Shown here: one piece after another, positions 16,627 to 24,702 of the stretch | Layout: the number at the start of each line of letters is the position of its first letter | How positions within the stretch are numbered: position 1 is the first letter of the stretch | Source of the DNA: Pseudolysinimonas_A sp039912695 | GTDB taxonomy: Bacteria; Actinomycetota; Actinomycetes; Actinomycetales; Microbacteriaceae | Assembly: GCF_039912695.1 (NCBI RefSeq) | Contig: NZ_JBDSPJ010000021.1 | Location: forward strand, 1-64,000 | Length of the DNA: 64,000 nucleotides | Reading direction: 5' to 3' | Made by a program: the position numbers and the translations under genes | Notes under the pieces: model-generated | Seen by the model: the letters and a program-made list of their open reading frames with translations, nothing else | Databases searched by the model: none | Told to the model about the DNA's origin: nothing

Positions 16627-17274
16627 ATGACGCGCGACCACGTAATCATTCTGCCCGGCGGCGGGTACGGGCGACTTTCCGACAATGAGGCCGAGCCGAT
16701 CGTCGAGTGGCTCGAGACCCTCGGCCTGTCGGCCAGCGTGTTCCGCTACCCGGTGCGCACTCAGCATCCGGCCGTGGTCGATGCGATCCGTGGCGAGATC
16801 CGGGCACGTCGGGATGCCGGAGCCGACCGGATCGCACTGCTCGGCTTCTCAGCGGGTGGGCACGCAGCCGGCCACGCCGCCCTCGCCCCCGGAGGGTCCG
16901 ATCGCGAGCGGGTCGACCTCGCCATCCTCTGCTACCCGGTCGTGTCGATGATGCTCGACACCCACCGGGAGTCGCGGCAGAACCTGATCGGTCTCGACGC
17001 GTCACCTGAACTGCGGGCGGCCACCTCGGTCGACCTGCTCGTGCACCCGAAAGCGCCGCCGTTCTTCGTCTGGCACACCGCCGAAGACGCCGTCGTTCCG
17101 GTGCAGCACGCCTACCTGCTCGGGATGGCGCTCGCCGCCGCCCAGGTGCCGCATGCTTTGCATGTCTTCGAGCGCGGCAAGCACGGGCTCAACCTGGCGA
17201 AGGGTGCCGGCGAGGCCGAGCGGTGGACCGAACTCTGCGCCGACTGGCTGCGCGAGCAGGGTTGGCTCGCCTGA
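16627..17274 (+). CDS. alpha/beta-hydrolase (BD-FAE/acetyl-esterase type)
   Basis: This 215-aa cytoplasmic serine esterase has an oxyanion region LPGGGYGRLSDNE, nucleophile elbow GFSAGGH (Ser near residue 78), the acid in TAEDAVVPVQH and the catalytic His in RGKHGLN. The pattern is that of small acetyl-xylan-esterase/BD-FAE-like hydrolases that remove acyl groups from sugars. It is in the same direction as lldD but is separated by the inverted repeat, so co-transcription is uncertain. Confidence 0.8.
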   Translation: MTRDHVIILPGGGYGRLSDNEAEPIVEWLETLGLSASVFRYPVRTQHPAVVDAIRGEIRARRDAGADRIALLGFSAGGHAAGHAALAPGGSDRERVDLAILCYPVVSMMLDTHRESRQNLIGLDASPELRAATSVDLLVHPKAPPFFVWHTAEDAVVPVQHAYLLGMALAAAQVPHALHVFERGKHGLNLAKGAGEAERWTELCADWLREQGWLA

Positions 17275-17292
17275 CCCACGTGCGTGCGCGAC

Positions 17293-18129
17293 TCAGCCGC
17301 TCACGACGACGACGTTGCGCAGCGACCCGATCCCCTCGATCGTCGTGACGACCTCCTGTCCCTCCGAAAGGTAGCGGGGGGGCGTTCGAGCGTGCCCGAC
17401 GCCGCCGGGAGTTCCGGTCGCGATGATGTCGCCGGGGTCGAGCGGGAAGATCTGCGAGATGTACGCAACGATCGCCGCCGGCCCGAATACCAGGTCGTCG
17501 ATCCTGCCGTCTTGCAGCAGCTCACCGTCGACCTCGGTCGTGATGCGGGCGGATGCCGGTACCTCGTCGGCCGTCGCCAACACGGGTCCGACGGGAGTGG
17601 TGTGCTCGAAACTCTTGCCCGGCAGCCACTGCAGCGTGCGGTTCTGCCAGTCGCGCATGCTCACGTCGTTGAGCACGGTGTATCCCGCGATCGCGGCAGC
17701 GGCATCCTGCTCCGACGCCCGCCGCACTCGCGTGCCGATCACGATCGCGAGTTCGGCCTCCCAGTCGACGAAGTCAGCGGCGTAGGGCGCAACGATGATG
17801 GGGTCGCCGGCGCCAATGAGCGCTTCGGGGTACTTCGTGAACAGGGTCGGGTAGTCCGGCACCTCGCGGCCCATCTCGGCGATGTGGGCGCGGTAGTTCA
17901 CTCCGACGCAAATGATCTTGCGCGGCTGCGGGATGATCGGCGCCCACGCATCGCTGTCGATCACCTCGAGCGGCGTGGCGTGACCGGTCGCCCGGGTCGC
18001 AATCTCGCGCCACGCGGGATCGGCGAGAAGCGCTCCGACATCCGCGAAGCCGGAGATCTCGACCGCACCCTCCGGGTCGATGCGAACCGTGAAGGTGGCG
18101 CCATCCCGGCGCAGCGTTGCCAGCTTCAC
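17293..18129 (-). CDS. fumarylacetoacetate hydrolase family protein
   Basis: This 278-aa protein of the FAH/MhpD superfamily has the metal-binding signature VDWEAELAIVIGTRVRRA and IFPLDPGDIIATGTPGGVG. The family cleaves C-C bonds or hydrates 2-oxo acids; the substrate is unknown. The start is a GTG at 18129 in a GTGA overlap with the acyl-CoA dehydrogenase gene, so the two form an operon. Together they suggest breakdown of a ring-derived or branched acid. Confidence 0.85.
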   Translation of the reverse strand: MKLATLRRDGATFTVRIDPEGAVEISGFADVGALLADPAWREIATRATGHATPLEVIDSDAWAPIIPQPRKIICVGVNYRAHIAEMGREVPDYPTLFTKYPEALIGAGDPIIVAPYAADFVDWEAELAIVIGTRVRRASEQDAAAAIAGYTVLNDVSMRDWQNRTLQWLPGKSFEHTTPVGPVLATADEVPASARITTEVDGELLQDGRIDDLVFGPAAIVAYISQIFPLDPGDIIATGTPGGVGHARTPPRYLSEGQEVVTTIEGIGSLRNVVVVSG

Positions 18130-19253
18130 GAAAGGGGTCCCAACAGGTTGGTCGCGACGGTCGAGTGCAGGGACTCGGTGTCGGACGGGTGGTAGATGCC
18201 GGCGAGCACGTCGCGTTGCAGGCGGGCTAGTTCCGATGCGGACCGGTAGCCGCCGCCCCCCGCGACCCTCATGGCCTGATCGACGACGTACCGAGCGGTC
18301 TCGGTGGCCCGGTGCTTGGCGCCGGTGAGGTAGCGGAACCAGTCGCCGCCGTGGTTCACGAGGTTGTCGACATCCGCGGTGAGGGTTTCAAGATCGGGAC
18401 GCAGCGCATCGAGGGCGAGCGCGGCATCCGCCAGACGCCACCGGATGTCGGGGTCCTGAGCGTAGGTCGCGCCGCCGTTCTTGAGGCTGGTTCGCTTCTG
18501 CGCCGCCTCGACGCCCAGTTCGAGGGCGCGGTCGGCGATTCCGGCGTAGACCGACCCGATCAGCAGCAGGAAGTTCGCGAAGATGCCGAAGACGAAGGGG
18601 TCGGCGTTGGGGCCGACCGGCAGAAAGCGCGTCACGTGGTCGGTGGCGACGAGGGCGTGATCGAGTCGTGTCGTGTTGCTCTGCGTCGCCCGCATCCCGA
18701 GTGTGTCCCAGTCGTCGAGTGTCGTGACACCCTCAACGGGGGTTGCAGCCGTCTCCCGCGTGAGGAAGCCGTGCACCAACCTCGGCCCCTCCGGGCCGTC
18801 GGACTGTTTGCCGAAGATGCCGAGTCGCGTCCAGGCGGGGGCGAGTGAGGTGAAGATCTTCGTGCCCGTGAAGGCGAAGCCGCCGTCGACGGCGTCTGCG
18901 GTGGTCAGCGAGTCCCAGAGCACGAGGTCGTTACCTCCTTCGCTGTTGCCGAACGCGAAGAGTTCGCCAGCCTCGGCATCCTTCAGCACCCAATCCAGCG
19001 AATGGTCGCCGCGCTCGGAGAGCACCCGAGCGACGCCGGTCCAGACGAGGTGCATGTTGATACCGAGCGCGGTCGCGGGGGCGTAGGCGGCGAGAAGGCG
19101 CTGGTCGCGCGCCGTCTCGAGCAGGCTGCGCGGTGCGAGGTAACCGGCGGCGCGCAGTTCGTCGAGGTCCTCAGTGAAGAACACGTTGTCGCGGTCGTAC
19201 CCGGCGGCGCGGGAGCGGATGCGGTCGAGCAATTCGGGGGTCAGCGAAGACAC
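18126..19253 (-). CDS. acyl-CoA dehydrogenase family flavoprotein
   Basis: This 375-aa FAD enzyme of the acyl-CoA dehydrogenase superfamily has a helical N-domain, a beta core with FGNSEGGNDL and FTGTKIFTSLAP, and a C-terminal helical domain (VVDQAMRVAGGGGYRS). No unambiguous catalytic Glu was identified, so it may be a DszC/hydroxylase-like member rather than a true dehydrogenase. GTG start. It is the first gene of a two-gene leftward operon with the FAH-family gene. Confidence 0.8.
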   Translation of the reverse strand: MSSLTPELLDRIRSRAAGYDRDNVFFTEDLDELRAAGYLAPRSLLETARDQRLLAAYAPATALGINMHLVWTGVARVLSERGDHSLDWVLKDAEAGELFAFGNSEGGNDLVLWDSLTTADAVDGGFAFTGTKIFTSLAPAWTRLGIFGKQSDGPEGPRLVHGFLTRETAATPVEGVTTLDDWDTLGMRATQSNTTRLDHALVATDHVTRFLPVGPNADPFVFGIFANFLLLIGSVYAGIADRALELGVEAAQKRTSLKNGGATYAQDPDIRWRLADAALALDALRPDLETLTADVDNLVNHGGDWFRYLTGAKHRATETARYVVDQAMRVAGGGGYRSASELARLQRDVLAGIYHPSDTESLHSTVATNLLGPLS

Positions 19254-19322
19254 CCGCTCAGGTTACGCGGAGGGTGTTGATGGCGCTCGGTTGAGGATGC
19301 GCAGAGCCGCTACCGTCGGACT

Positions 19323-19814
19323 ATGTCCGATCCGAATGCGCCCACCACGCCACCCGCGTACGGCACACCGCCGCCGCCCTACGGCACGCCTCCGGGTTAC
19401 CAGATGGGTCCAGCGGCCGCGGTCGCCGACCGGGGAACCCTGACCCACGCTCTCGGCTTCCTGTGCTTCATCCCGGTTCCCTTGGTCGGCATCCTCGTAG
19501 CGGGGGTGGCGATGCTGCTCAGTTACCCGTCGGTGCGCGCACGCGGCCCGATCGCTCGACGCACCGCCCGCAGCGGTGCGAACTGGGGCGCCACCCTGCT
19601 CATTCTGGCGATCGTGATCGCCGCCGTGCAGATCGTTCTGACCGGCATCGCGGCGGCAAACCACACGACGGGCTTCCTGCCGACGGGCACCCCGCTTCTG
19701 GTGCTCGGTGCTCTCGCCATCACTCACGTGATCGTGACCATCATCGGCACCGTCAAGGCATCCAAAGGCGAGGAGTTCAAGAACCCCCTCGCGATCCCCT
19801 TCTACCGGAGCTAA
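19323..19814 (+). CDS. DUF4870-like small membrane protein
   Basis: This 163-aa protein has a Pro/Gly/Tyr-rich N-terminus (about 35 residues, with repeats of YGTPPP) followed by three to four hydrophobic segments, resembling DUF4870 membrane proteins. No enzymatic function is apparent. TACCGT lies 6 nt before the ATG, which fits a leaderless promoter. It is convergent with rocD, 25 bp away. Confidence 0.75.
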   Translation: MSDPNAPTTPPAYGTPPPPYGTPPGYQMGPAAAVADRGTLTHALGFLCFIPVPLVGILVAGVAMLLSYPSVRARGPIARRTARSGANWGATLLILAIVIAAVQIVLTGIAAANHTTGFLPTGTPLLVLGALAITHVIVTIIGTVKASKGEEFKNPLAIPFYRS

Positions 19815-19839
19815 CGGATCTACCAGAGCTAGCCGGCCC

Positions 19840-21081
19840 TTAGTGCTTGGCGGGCGACGCGCGCAGTTCGTCGAGCACGGCCGCGAGCGCATCAACGGCG
19901 AGGTCAAGGTCGGCACGCTCGACCACGAGTGGCGGGGCGAGTCGGATCGTCGAACCGTGCGTGTCTTTCGCCAACACACCGCGTGCCATCAGCCGTTCGC
20001 ACACCTCGCGCCCGCTGCCGAGCGTGGGGTCGATGTCGACGCCCGCCCAGAGCCCAACGCTGCGAACCGCGACGACGCCGTGACCGACAAGGGCGAGAAG
20101 CCGCTCCCGCAGGTGCTCACCGAGGTCGCGCGCCCGGGCCTGGTACTCCCCGGTCTCGAGCAGGTCGACCACCGCGAGTCCGACCGCCGCCGCGAGCGGG
20201 TTGCCGCCGAACGTCGAACCGTGCTCTCCGGGGTGCAGCACCCCGAGAACATCCCGATTGCCAACGACCGCACTGACGGGGAGGATGCCACCACCGAGTG
20301 CCTTGCCGAGCAGGTAGAGATCGGGGATGACGTCGTCATTGTCACACTGGAACGTCGCGCCGGTGCGTCCGAGCCCCGACTGGATCTCGTCGGCGATGAA
20401 CAGGATGTTGCGTTCGGCCGTCATTCGGCGCACCTCGGCGAGGTATCCCGGCGGCGGCACGATGACACCTGCTTCGCCCTGAATCGGTTCGAGCAACACC
20501 GCGACGGTGTCGTCGTCGAGGGCCGCCTCAAGTGCCGCTGCGTCACCGTACGGCACGCTGACGAACCCGGGAGTGAAAGGACCGAAACCGTCCCGAGCCT
20601 GCGGGTCGGAGGAGAAGCCGACGATCGTCGTCGTGCGGCCGTGAAAGTTGCCGTCCGCGACAATGATCTTCGCCCGGCCGTCGGGCACACCCTTGACCCG
20701 GTAGCCCCAGGCGCGAGCAATCTTGATGCCCGACTCGACGGCTTCAGCGCCGGTGTTCATCGGCAGCACCATCTCTTTGCGGGCCAGCTTCGCGAGCGCT
20801 TCGAGGAAGGGGCCGAGGCGGTCGTTGTGGAAGGCGCGGCTGGTCAACGTCACTCGGTCGAGCTGGTCGCGAGCGGCAGCAAGAAGCACCGGATGCCCGT
20901 GCCCGAAATTCACGGCCGAGTAGGCGGCGAGGCAGTCGAGATACCGGTTGCCTTCGGGATCGGTGACCCAGGCACCCTCCGCCGTCGCTGCGACGACCGG
21001 CAGCGGGTGGTAGTTGTGCGCACCGAACTCTTCGGCGAGCGCGATCGCTTCGTCGGAGCCGACCCCGGTGCCGAGCGTCAT
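19840..21081 (-). CDS. rocD: ornithine--oxo-acid aminotransferase
   Basis: This 413-aa class III PLP aminotransferase would convert ornithine and 2-oxoglutarate to glutamate-semialdehyde and glutamate. It has FIADEIQSGLGRTG (PLP pocket) and LLGKALGGGILPVSA with the Schiff-base Lys. The ATG at 21081 overlaps the stop of the dimethylargininase-like gene (ATGA) and excludes a short upstream extension. Its product, glutamate semialdehyde, is the substrate of the PutA dehydrogenase domain encoded about 3.6 kb away. Confidence 0.9.
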   Translation of the reverse strand: MTLGTGVGSDEAIALAEEFGAHNYHPLPVVAATAEGAWVTDPEGNRYLDCLAAYSAVNFGHGHPVLLAAARDQLDRVTLTSRAFHNDRLGPFLEALAKLARKEMVLPMNTGAEAVESGIKIARAWGYRVKGVPDGRAKIIVADGNFHGRTTTIVGFSSDPQARDGFGPFTPGFVSVPYGDAAALEAALDDDTVAVLLEPIQGEAGVIVPPPGYLAEVRRMTAERNILFIADEIQSGLGRTGATFQCDNDDVIPDLYLLGKALGGGILPVSAVVGNRDVLGVLHPGEHGSTFGGNPLAAAVGLAVVDLLETGEYQARARDLGEHLRERLLALVGHGVVAVRSVGLWAGVDIDPTLGSGREVCERLMARGVLAKDTHGSTIRLAPPLVVERADLDLAVDALAAVLDELRASPAKH

Positions 21082-21968
21082 CGGCGCAGCTCGAGCGTGC
21101 AGCACTTGACGCCGCCGCCGCCCAGCAGCAGTTCTGACAGGTCGACACCGATGGGGGTGTAACCGCGCTCGCGCAGCGACGCCTCGAAACCGACCGCACG
21201 GGATGCGATGACCACGTTCTTGCCGTCGCTGAAGCTATTGAGTCCGAGGACCGCCGCGTCGTCGTCGTTCACGACCACCGCATCCGGATACAACTCGTCG
21301 AGGATGTCGAGCGAGTGCGCGTCGAATGCCTTCGGCAGGAAGGCGATGTTGCTGTGCCCATTCACGGGCACCGGATCGAGCACGGCGATCGCGGTATCGA
21401 GGTGGTAAAAGCTGGGGTCGATGAGCGTCAGAGTGACGACCTCGCGGTCACCGTAGATGCGCCGCAGTTCGTCGTGCGATGCGGCGTCGCTGCGAAATCC
21501 GGTGCCCGCCAGAATGCGGTCGCCGACCAGCAAAAAGTCGCCCTCGCCCTCGTTGACCGAGACCGGCTCGCGCACCTCGAAACCGTTGGCGGCAAACCAC
21601 TCCATGTACGCGGGACCTTCGGGGCCACGCTCGGGGTACTGGAACTTGGCACCGTAGGCGATTCCGTCGAGCGTGAAGCCGCCGTTCGCGGCGTAGACCA
21701 TGTCCGGCAATCCGGGGATGGGAGCGATCAACTCGACCTCGAATCCGAGATCGAGGTAAATCTTGTACAGCTCCTCCCACTGCCGAACGGCGAGTGAGGT
21801 GTCGGTGGGGTCTTCGGGATGCATCCACGGGTTGATGCGGTAGCTCACGGTGAAGTGTTCCGGGCGGCACATCAGGACGGTCCGTTGAGTGGCGACCCGT
21901 TCCTGCGGCGCCGCCGACTTCGCCGCAGTCGGCTCCTGAGAGGCCGACCGGCGTGCAGTATCCGTCAT
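21078..21968 (-). CDS. dimethylargininase / arginine-deiminase superfamily hydrolase
   Basis: This 296-aa protein of the guanidino-modifying enzyme superfamily contains YAANGGFTLDG, the catalytic-His region FYHLDTAIAVLD and the C-terminal GGGGVKCCTLELRR carrying the nucleophilic Cys. It probably hydrolyses methylated arginine to citrulline, or a related guanidine or citrulline compound; coupling to rocD supports ornithine/arginine catabolism. The ATG at 21968 was chosen because the longer frame reaches into the divergent Lrp operator. The N-terminal 25 residues are low in conservation, so the true start could be later. Confidence 0.8.
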   Translation of the reverse strand: MTDTARRSASQEPTAAKSAAPQERVATQRTVLMCRPEHFTVSYRINPWMHPEDPTDTSLAVRQWEELYKIYLDLGFEVELIAPIPGLPDMVYAANGGFTLDGIAYGAKFQYPERGPEGPAYMEWFAANGFEVREPVSVNEGEGDFLLVGDRILAGTGFRSDAASHDELRRIYGDREVVTLTLIDPSFYHLDTAIAVLDPVPVNGHSNIAFLPKAFDAHSLDILDELYPDAVVVNDDDAAVLGLNSFSDGKNVVIASRAVGFEASLRERGYTPIGVDLSELLLGGGGVKCCTLELRR

Positions 21969-21982
21969 CCAACCAGGATGAC

Positions 21983-22054
21983 ACGCAACCATCCGCTGTT
22001 TCGCAGCGTGGTACGCACCATCACTGCAGATTGTTGCGTGGCGACGCAACGATC
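21983..22054. promoter_or_regulatory. Lrp-type operator region
   Basis: The gap between the dimethylargininase-like gene and lrp holds an inverted repeat, GATTGTTGCGT (22029-22039) and ACGCAACGATC (22044-22054), matching at 10 of 11 positions with a 4-bp spacer. A further half site ACGCAACCATC lies at 21983-21993, about 60 bp away. Repeated half sites of this kind are usual for Lrp/AsnC octamers and would control both directions. Confidence 0.6.
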
Positions 22055-22071
22055 CCGCGTACCCTGAATCC

Positions 22072-22509
22072 GTGGACAACCTCGACTACGGGATCATCGA
22101 CCTGCTTCGGCAGAACTCGCGCGCCGGGTACGGCGATATCGGCAACAAGATCGGTCTTTCAGCGTCAGCAGTCAAGCGGCGCGTCGATCGACTCGTCGCC
22201 GACAGGGTCATTCGGGCGTTCACGGTTCAGGTTGACCCTGTCGTCGATGGCCTTGCCACCGAGGCCTACGTCGAACTGTTTTGTCGCGGCACTGTTTCGC
22301 CCGACGACCTGCGCCGCATCCTCTCCGCCGTGCCCGAGGTGCAAGATGCCGCAACCATCACGGGCGACGCCGATGCGATCGTGCACGTGCGGTCCCGCGA
22401 CATCCCGAGTCTCGAGGATGCGCTGGAGCGGATTCGGGTCGCACCCAGCGTCGATCACACCCGCAGCGCGATTGTGCTCTCGCGTCTGGTGCACCGCTCG
22501 TACGAGTAG
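22072..22509 (+). CDS. Lrp/AsnC family transcriptional regulator
   Basis: This 145-aa regulator has an N-terminal helix-turn-helix (about residues 20-50, IGNKIGLSASAVKRRVDRL) and a C-terminal RAM ligand-binding domain. It is divergent from the dimethylargininase-like gene and rocD, and is the likely amino-acid-responsive regulator of that pair. The GTG at 22072 lies 17 bp after the inverted-repeat operator. Confidence 0.88.
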   Translation: MDNLDYGIIDLLRQNSRAGYGDIGNKIGLSASAVKRRVDRLVADRVIRAFTVQVDPVVDGLATEAYVELFCRGTVSPDDLRRILSAVPEVQDAATITGDADAIVHVRSRDIPSLEDALERIRVAPSVDHTRSAIVLSRLVHRSYE

Positions 22510-22561
22510 CGGCGAGCGCGGAGCGGGCGTGAGCCCAGCCGCGGGCCGTCATGATTGACCT

Positions 22562-24403
22562 ATGAGCGATCTGCAGCTCGCGGTCTACGCGGCCGACCCG
22601 GGTCTTCGTCGGCTGGGCGCAGCGGTGCGCGCAACCGTGAGTTTCGGCGTCGTGGTAATCGTGCTCCTGACAGCCTTCGGTCTGCTCGGGGTCGCGTGGG
22701 CGCTCGCCGTACCGGGCATCTTGGTCGCCTCGGTTGCCAGCATGACCATCGGGATGGGGTTTCGGCTCCGGTTGCGCTTTGTGCCGCTGCTGCTGCTCGC
22801 GCCCTCGGGCATCGCGGGTCTCGTGCTCGGCATCCTCGTGCTCGACCAATGGATCCTGACCGCGGTGGTCTTCTTTGTGCTCGGGATGGTCGTGGTCGCC
22901 TCGACTCTGCTCGGGCGGGCGGGCACGCTGATTGCCCTCGGCGGACTCGCCGCTTACGTGTCGGCGTCCATCGTGCGACCGACCTGGAACGACCTGCCCT
23001 GGTCAGCTGGCGCGATCTTGGTCGCCGCAGGCCTGTCGGCGGTCGTGCTCGGGGTTGTCTTGCGCGAGCGTCCGCGACTCGAGATTCGCCGGATCATCGC
23101 GAGTGTGCACGCCCTCGCCGAGCAGATGCCGCTCGCCGTTGCGCACGGTGCTGCCGCCGCGCGTCGCCACCTCGCGGCGTTCAGCGCGGCGATTTCGGCG
23201 ACCCGCGCTCGCATCGCCGCCGATCCTGACGCCTGGCCCGAGGTGCTTCGCGCGGGCGACGGGTCGGCTCTTGCCGACCTCGAGGTGCGATTCGAGGTCG
23301 CCGTCGATAAGGCACTCGCGGGGGGCGACTCGGGCGACCTCGACGAACTCATCCGCGACCCGATGTGGCAAGCCGACGACCGGCTCCCCTCGCGCCGCGG
23401 AACGGCGCAGGTCACGGCGCTCCGGGCTGGGCTCGACGCGCCGCATGCGCCGGTTGCGGTCGACTGGCGGCGGGTCGGTCGAAGCCTGCTCTCGGTCGGA
23501 ACCCAACTTCTGGTCGCCGTCGTCTTCGCGCTCATCGTTGGTCAACTCATCGATGCGCGGCACTGGTACTGGTGCGTGCTCGCGGCGCTCGTCATGGTGT
23601 TCGGCATGACGTCGGCAACGGCATCCCTCAGTAAGGGCTACCGCCGCGTGCTCGGAGCACTGGTCGGTCTTCCGGTCGGCCTGGCCCTCGCCTGGCTCAC
23701 CCACGACGCCCTCGTGCTCGTCGCGATCATTGCTCTCGTGGCGATTTTTCTGCAGCAATATGTCGCCGAAATCGCCTACGGCGGCAGCATCTTCTTTCTC
23801 ACCGTGATCGTCTCGGTACTCTTCGGGCAGACCGGTGACGATCGCCTCGACACCCTCGGATCGCGCGCCCTGCTCACCGCGATCGGTGCCGTCATCGGCG
23901 CGGCCGTCGGGTTCGCGGTCCTTCCGGCGCGCGCGGGCGAGGCCCTGCGACGCCACGCCGACAGCGCGATCGCCGAGGTCGCCACGACTCTCACCGCGAT
24001 TGGCGCCGGCGAACGGGATGACGTGGTCACCCAGGCCGGACGCGTCGCCAACCAGCGCTTCGCCGAGCTGCGCACCGAAGCCCAATCGTCGCGACGTGGG
24101 TGGCCGCTGTCACGCCACCAACGCATCCTGGCCGAGCAGATCGGGGCGGGCGGTGTGGTCGCCCGCGAGCTGCGCGCAGCCGTGCACGACTACCGCTCAC
24201 GGGTGGTTGACCAACCGGGCTTCAGCGACGCGGTCGCGGTCGTCGAGGCGAAGGTCGCCGCAGTGCGCGCCCAGTTGACAGGCACCCCGTCGTTGCGCCG
24301 CGAGGAGTCGACACCGGCCACCGAGGCGACCTCTCCCGCCTTCGGCCTGGTTCGGCTGGAACACGCGATCGACGGACTCGCGGTCACCCTTCGCGCGGGC
24401 TGA
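22562..24403 (+). CDS. FUSC family inner-membrane transporter
   Basis: This 613-aa membrane protein contains two blocks of hydrophobic segments (about residues 20-180 and 310-450), with a soluble helical region between them and another at the C-terminus. This is the layout of the FUSC/aromatic-acid-exporter (AaeB/YccS) family. Substrates in this family are aromatic acids or unknown. CATGAT lies 6 nt before the ATG, compatible with a leaderless promoter. It follows lrp in the same direction by 52 bp. Confidence 0.8.
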   Translation: MSDLQLAVYAADPGLRRLGAAVRATVSFGVVVIVLLTAFGLLGVAWALAVPGILVASVASMTIGMGFRLRLRFVPLLLLAPSGIAGLVLGILVLDQWILTAVVFFVLGMVVVASTLLGRAGTLIALGGLAAYVSASIVRPTWNDLPWSAGAILVAAGLSAVVLGVVLRERPRLEIRRIIASVHALAEQMPLAVAHGAAAARRHLAAFSAAISATRARIAADPDAWPEVLRAGDGSALADLEVRFEVAVDKALAGGDSGDLDELIRDPMWQADDRLPSRRGTAQVTALRAGLDAPHAPVAVDWRRVGRSLLSVGTQLLVAVVFALIVGQLIDARHWYWCVLAALVMVFGMTSATASLSKGYRRVLGALVGLPVGLALAWLTHDALVLVAIIALVAIFLQQYVAEIAYGGSIFFLTVIVSVLFGQTGDDRLDTLGSRALLTAIGAVIGAAVGFAVLPARAGEALRRHADSAIAEVATTLTAIGAGERDDVVTQAGRVANQRFAELRTEAQSSRRGWPLSRHQRILAEQIGAGGVVARELRAAVHDYRSRVVDQPGFSDAVAVVEAKVAAVRAQLTGTPSLRREESTPATEATSPAFGLVRLEHAIDGLAVTLRAG

Positions 24404-24447
24404 CCGTCATCCAGCCTTTGCGCCGCCGGGTGTGGTCGGATCGTCGT

Positions 24448-24681
24448 ATGGCTCCCCCGAAACAACTCACCACCCAAGACACCCTGGGCACCTGGTTGAA
24501 ACATCCCACCGGCGGCCCGATCGTGCGCGACCTGCTGACGCAGTTCGGGGTCGACGAAAAGATGCTGGGCCCGTTCAAGCTCTTTCGCGTCGAGAAAGTC
24601 GTCGCGATGAGCAACGGGGCAATCACCCAGGACATGCTCGACGACATCGTCCGTCAGGCGAACGCGCCTACAACGTCCTAA
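24448..24681 (+). CDS. small hypothetical protein
   Basis: This 77-aa soluble protein was not recognised with certainty. It has the segment TLGTWLKHPTGGPIVRDLL and a helical C-terminus, with no membrane segment or cysteines. The frame extends upstream to 24418, but the ATG at 24448 (MAPPKQLT) avoids an Arg-rich, non-conserved-looking stretch. Codon use is like its neighbours and the gene sits between FUSC and the convergent putA, so it looks real. No function is proposed. Confidence 0.55.
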   Translation: MAPPKQLTTQDTLGTWLKHPTGGPIVRDLLTQFGVDEKMLGPFKLFRVEKVVAMSNGAITQDMLDDIVRQANAPTTS

Positions 24682-24702
24682 ACGCCGTGCCCTAACGCCG
24701 GG

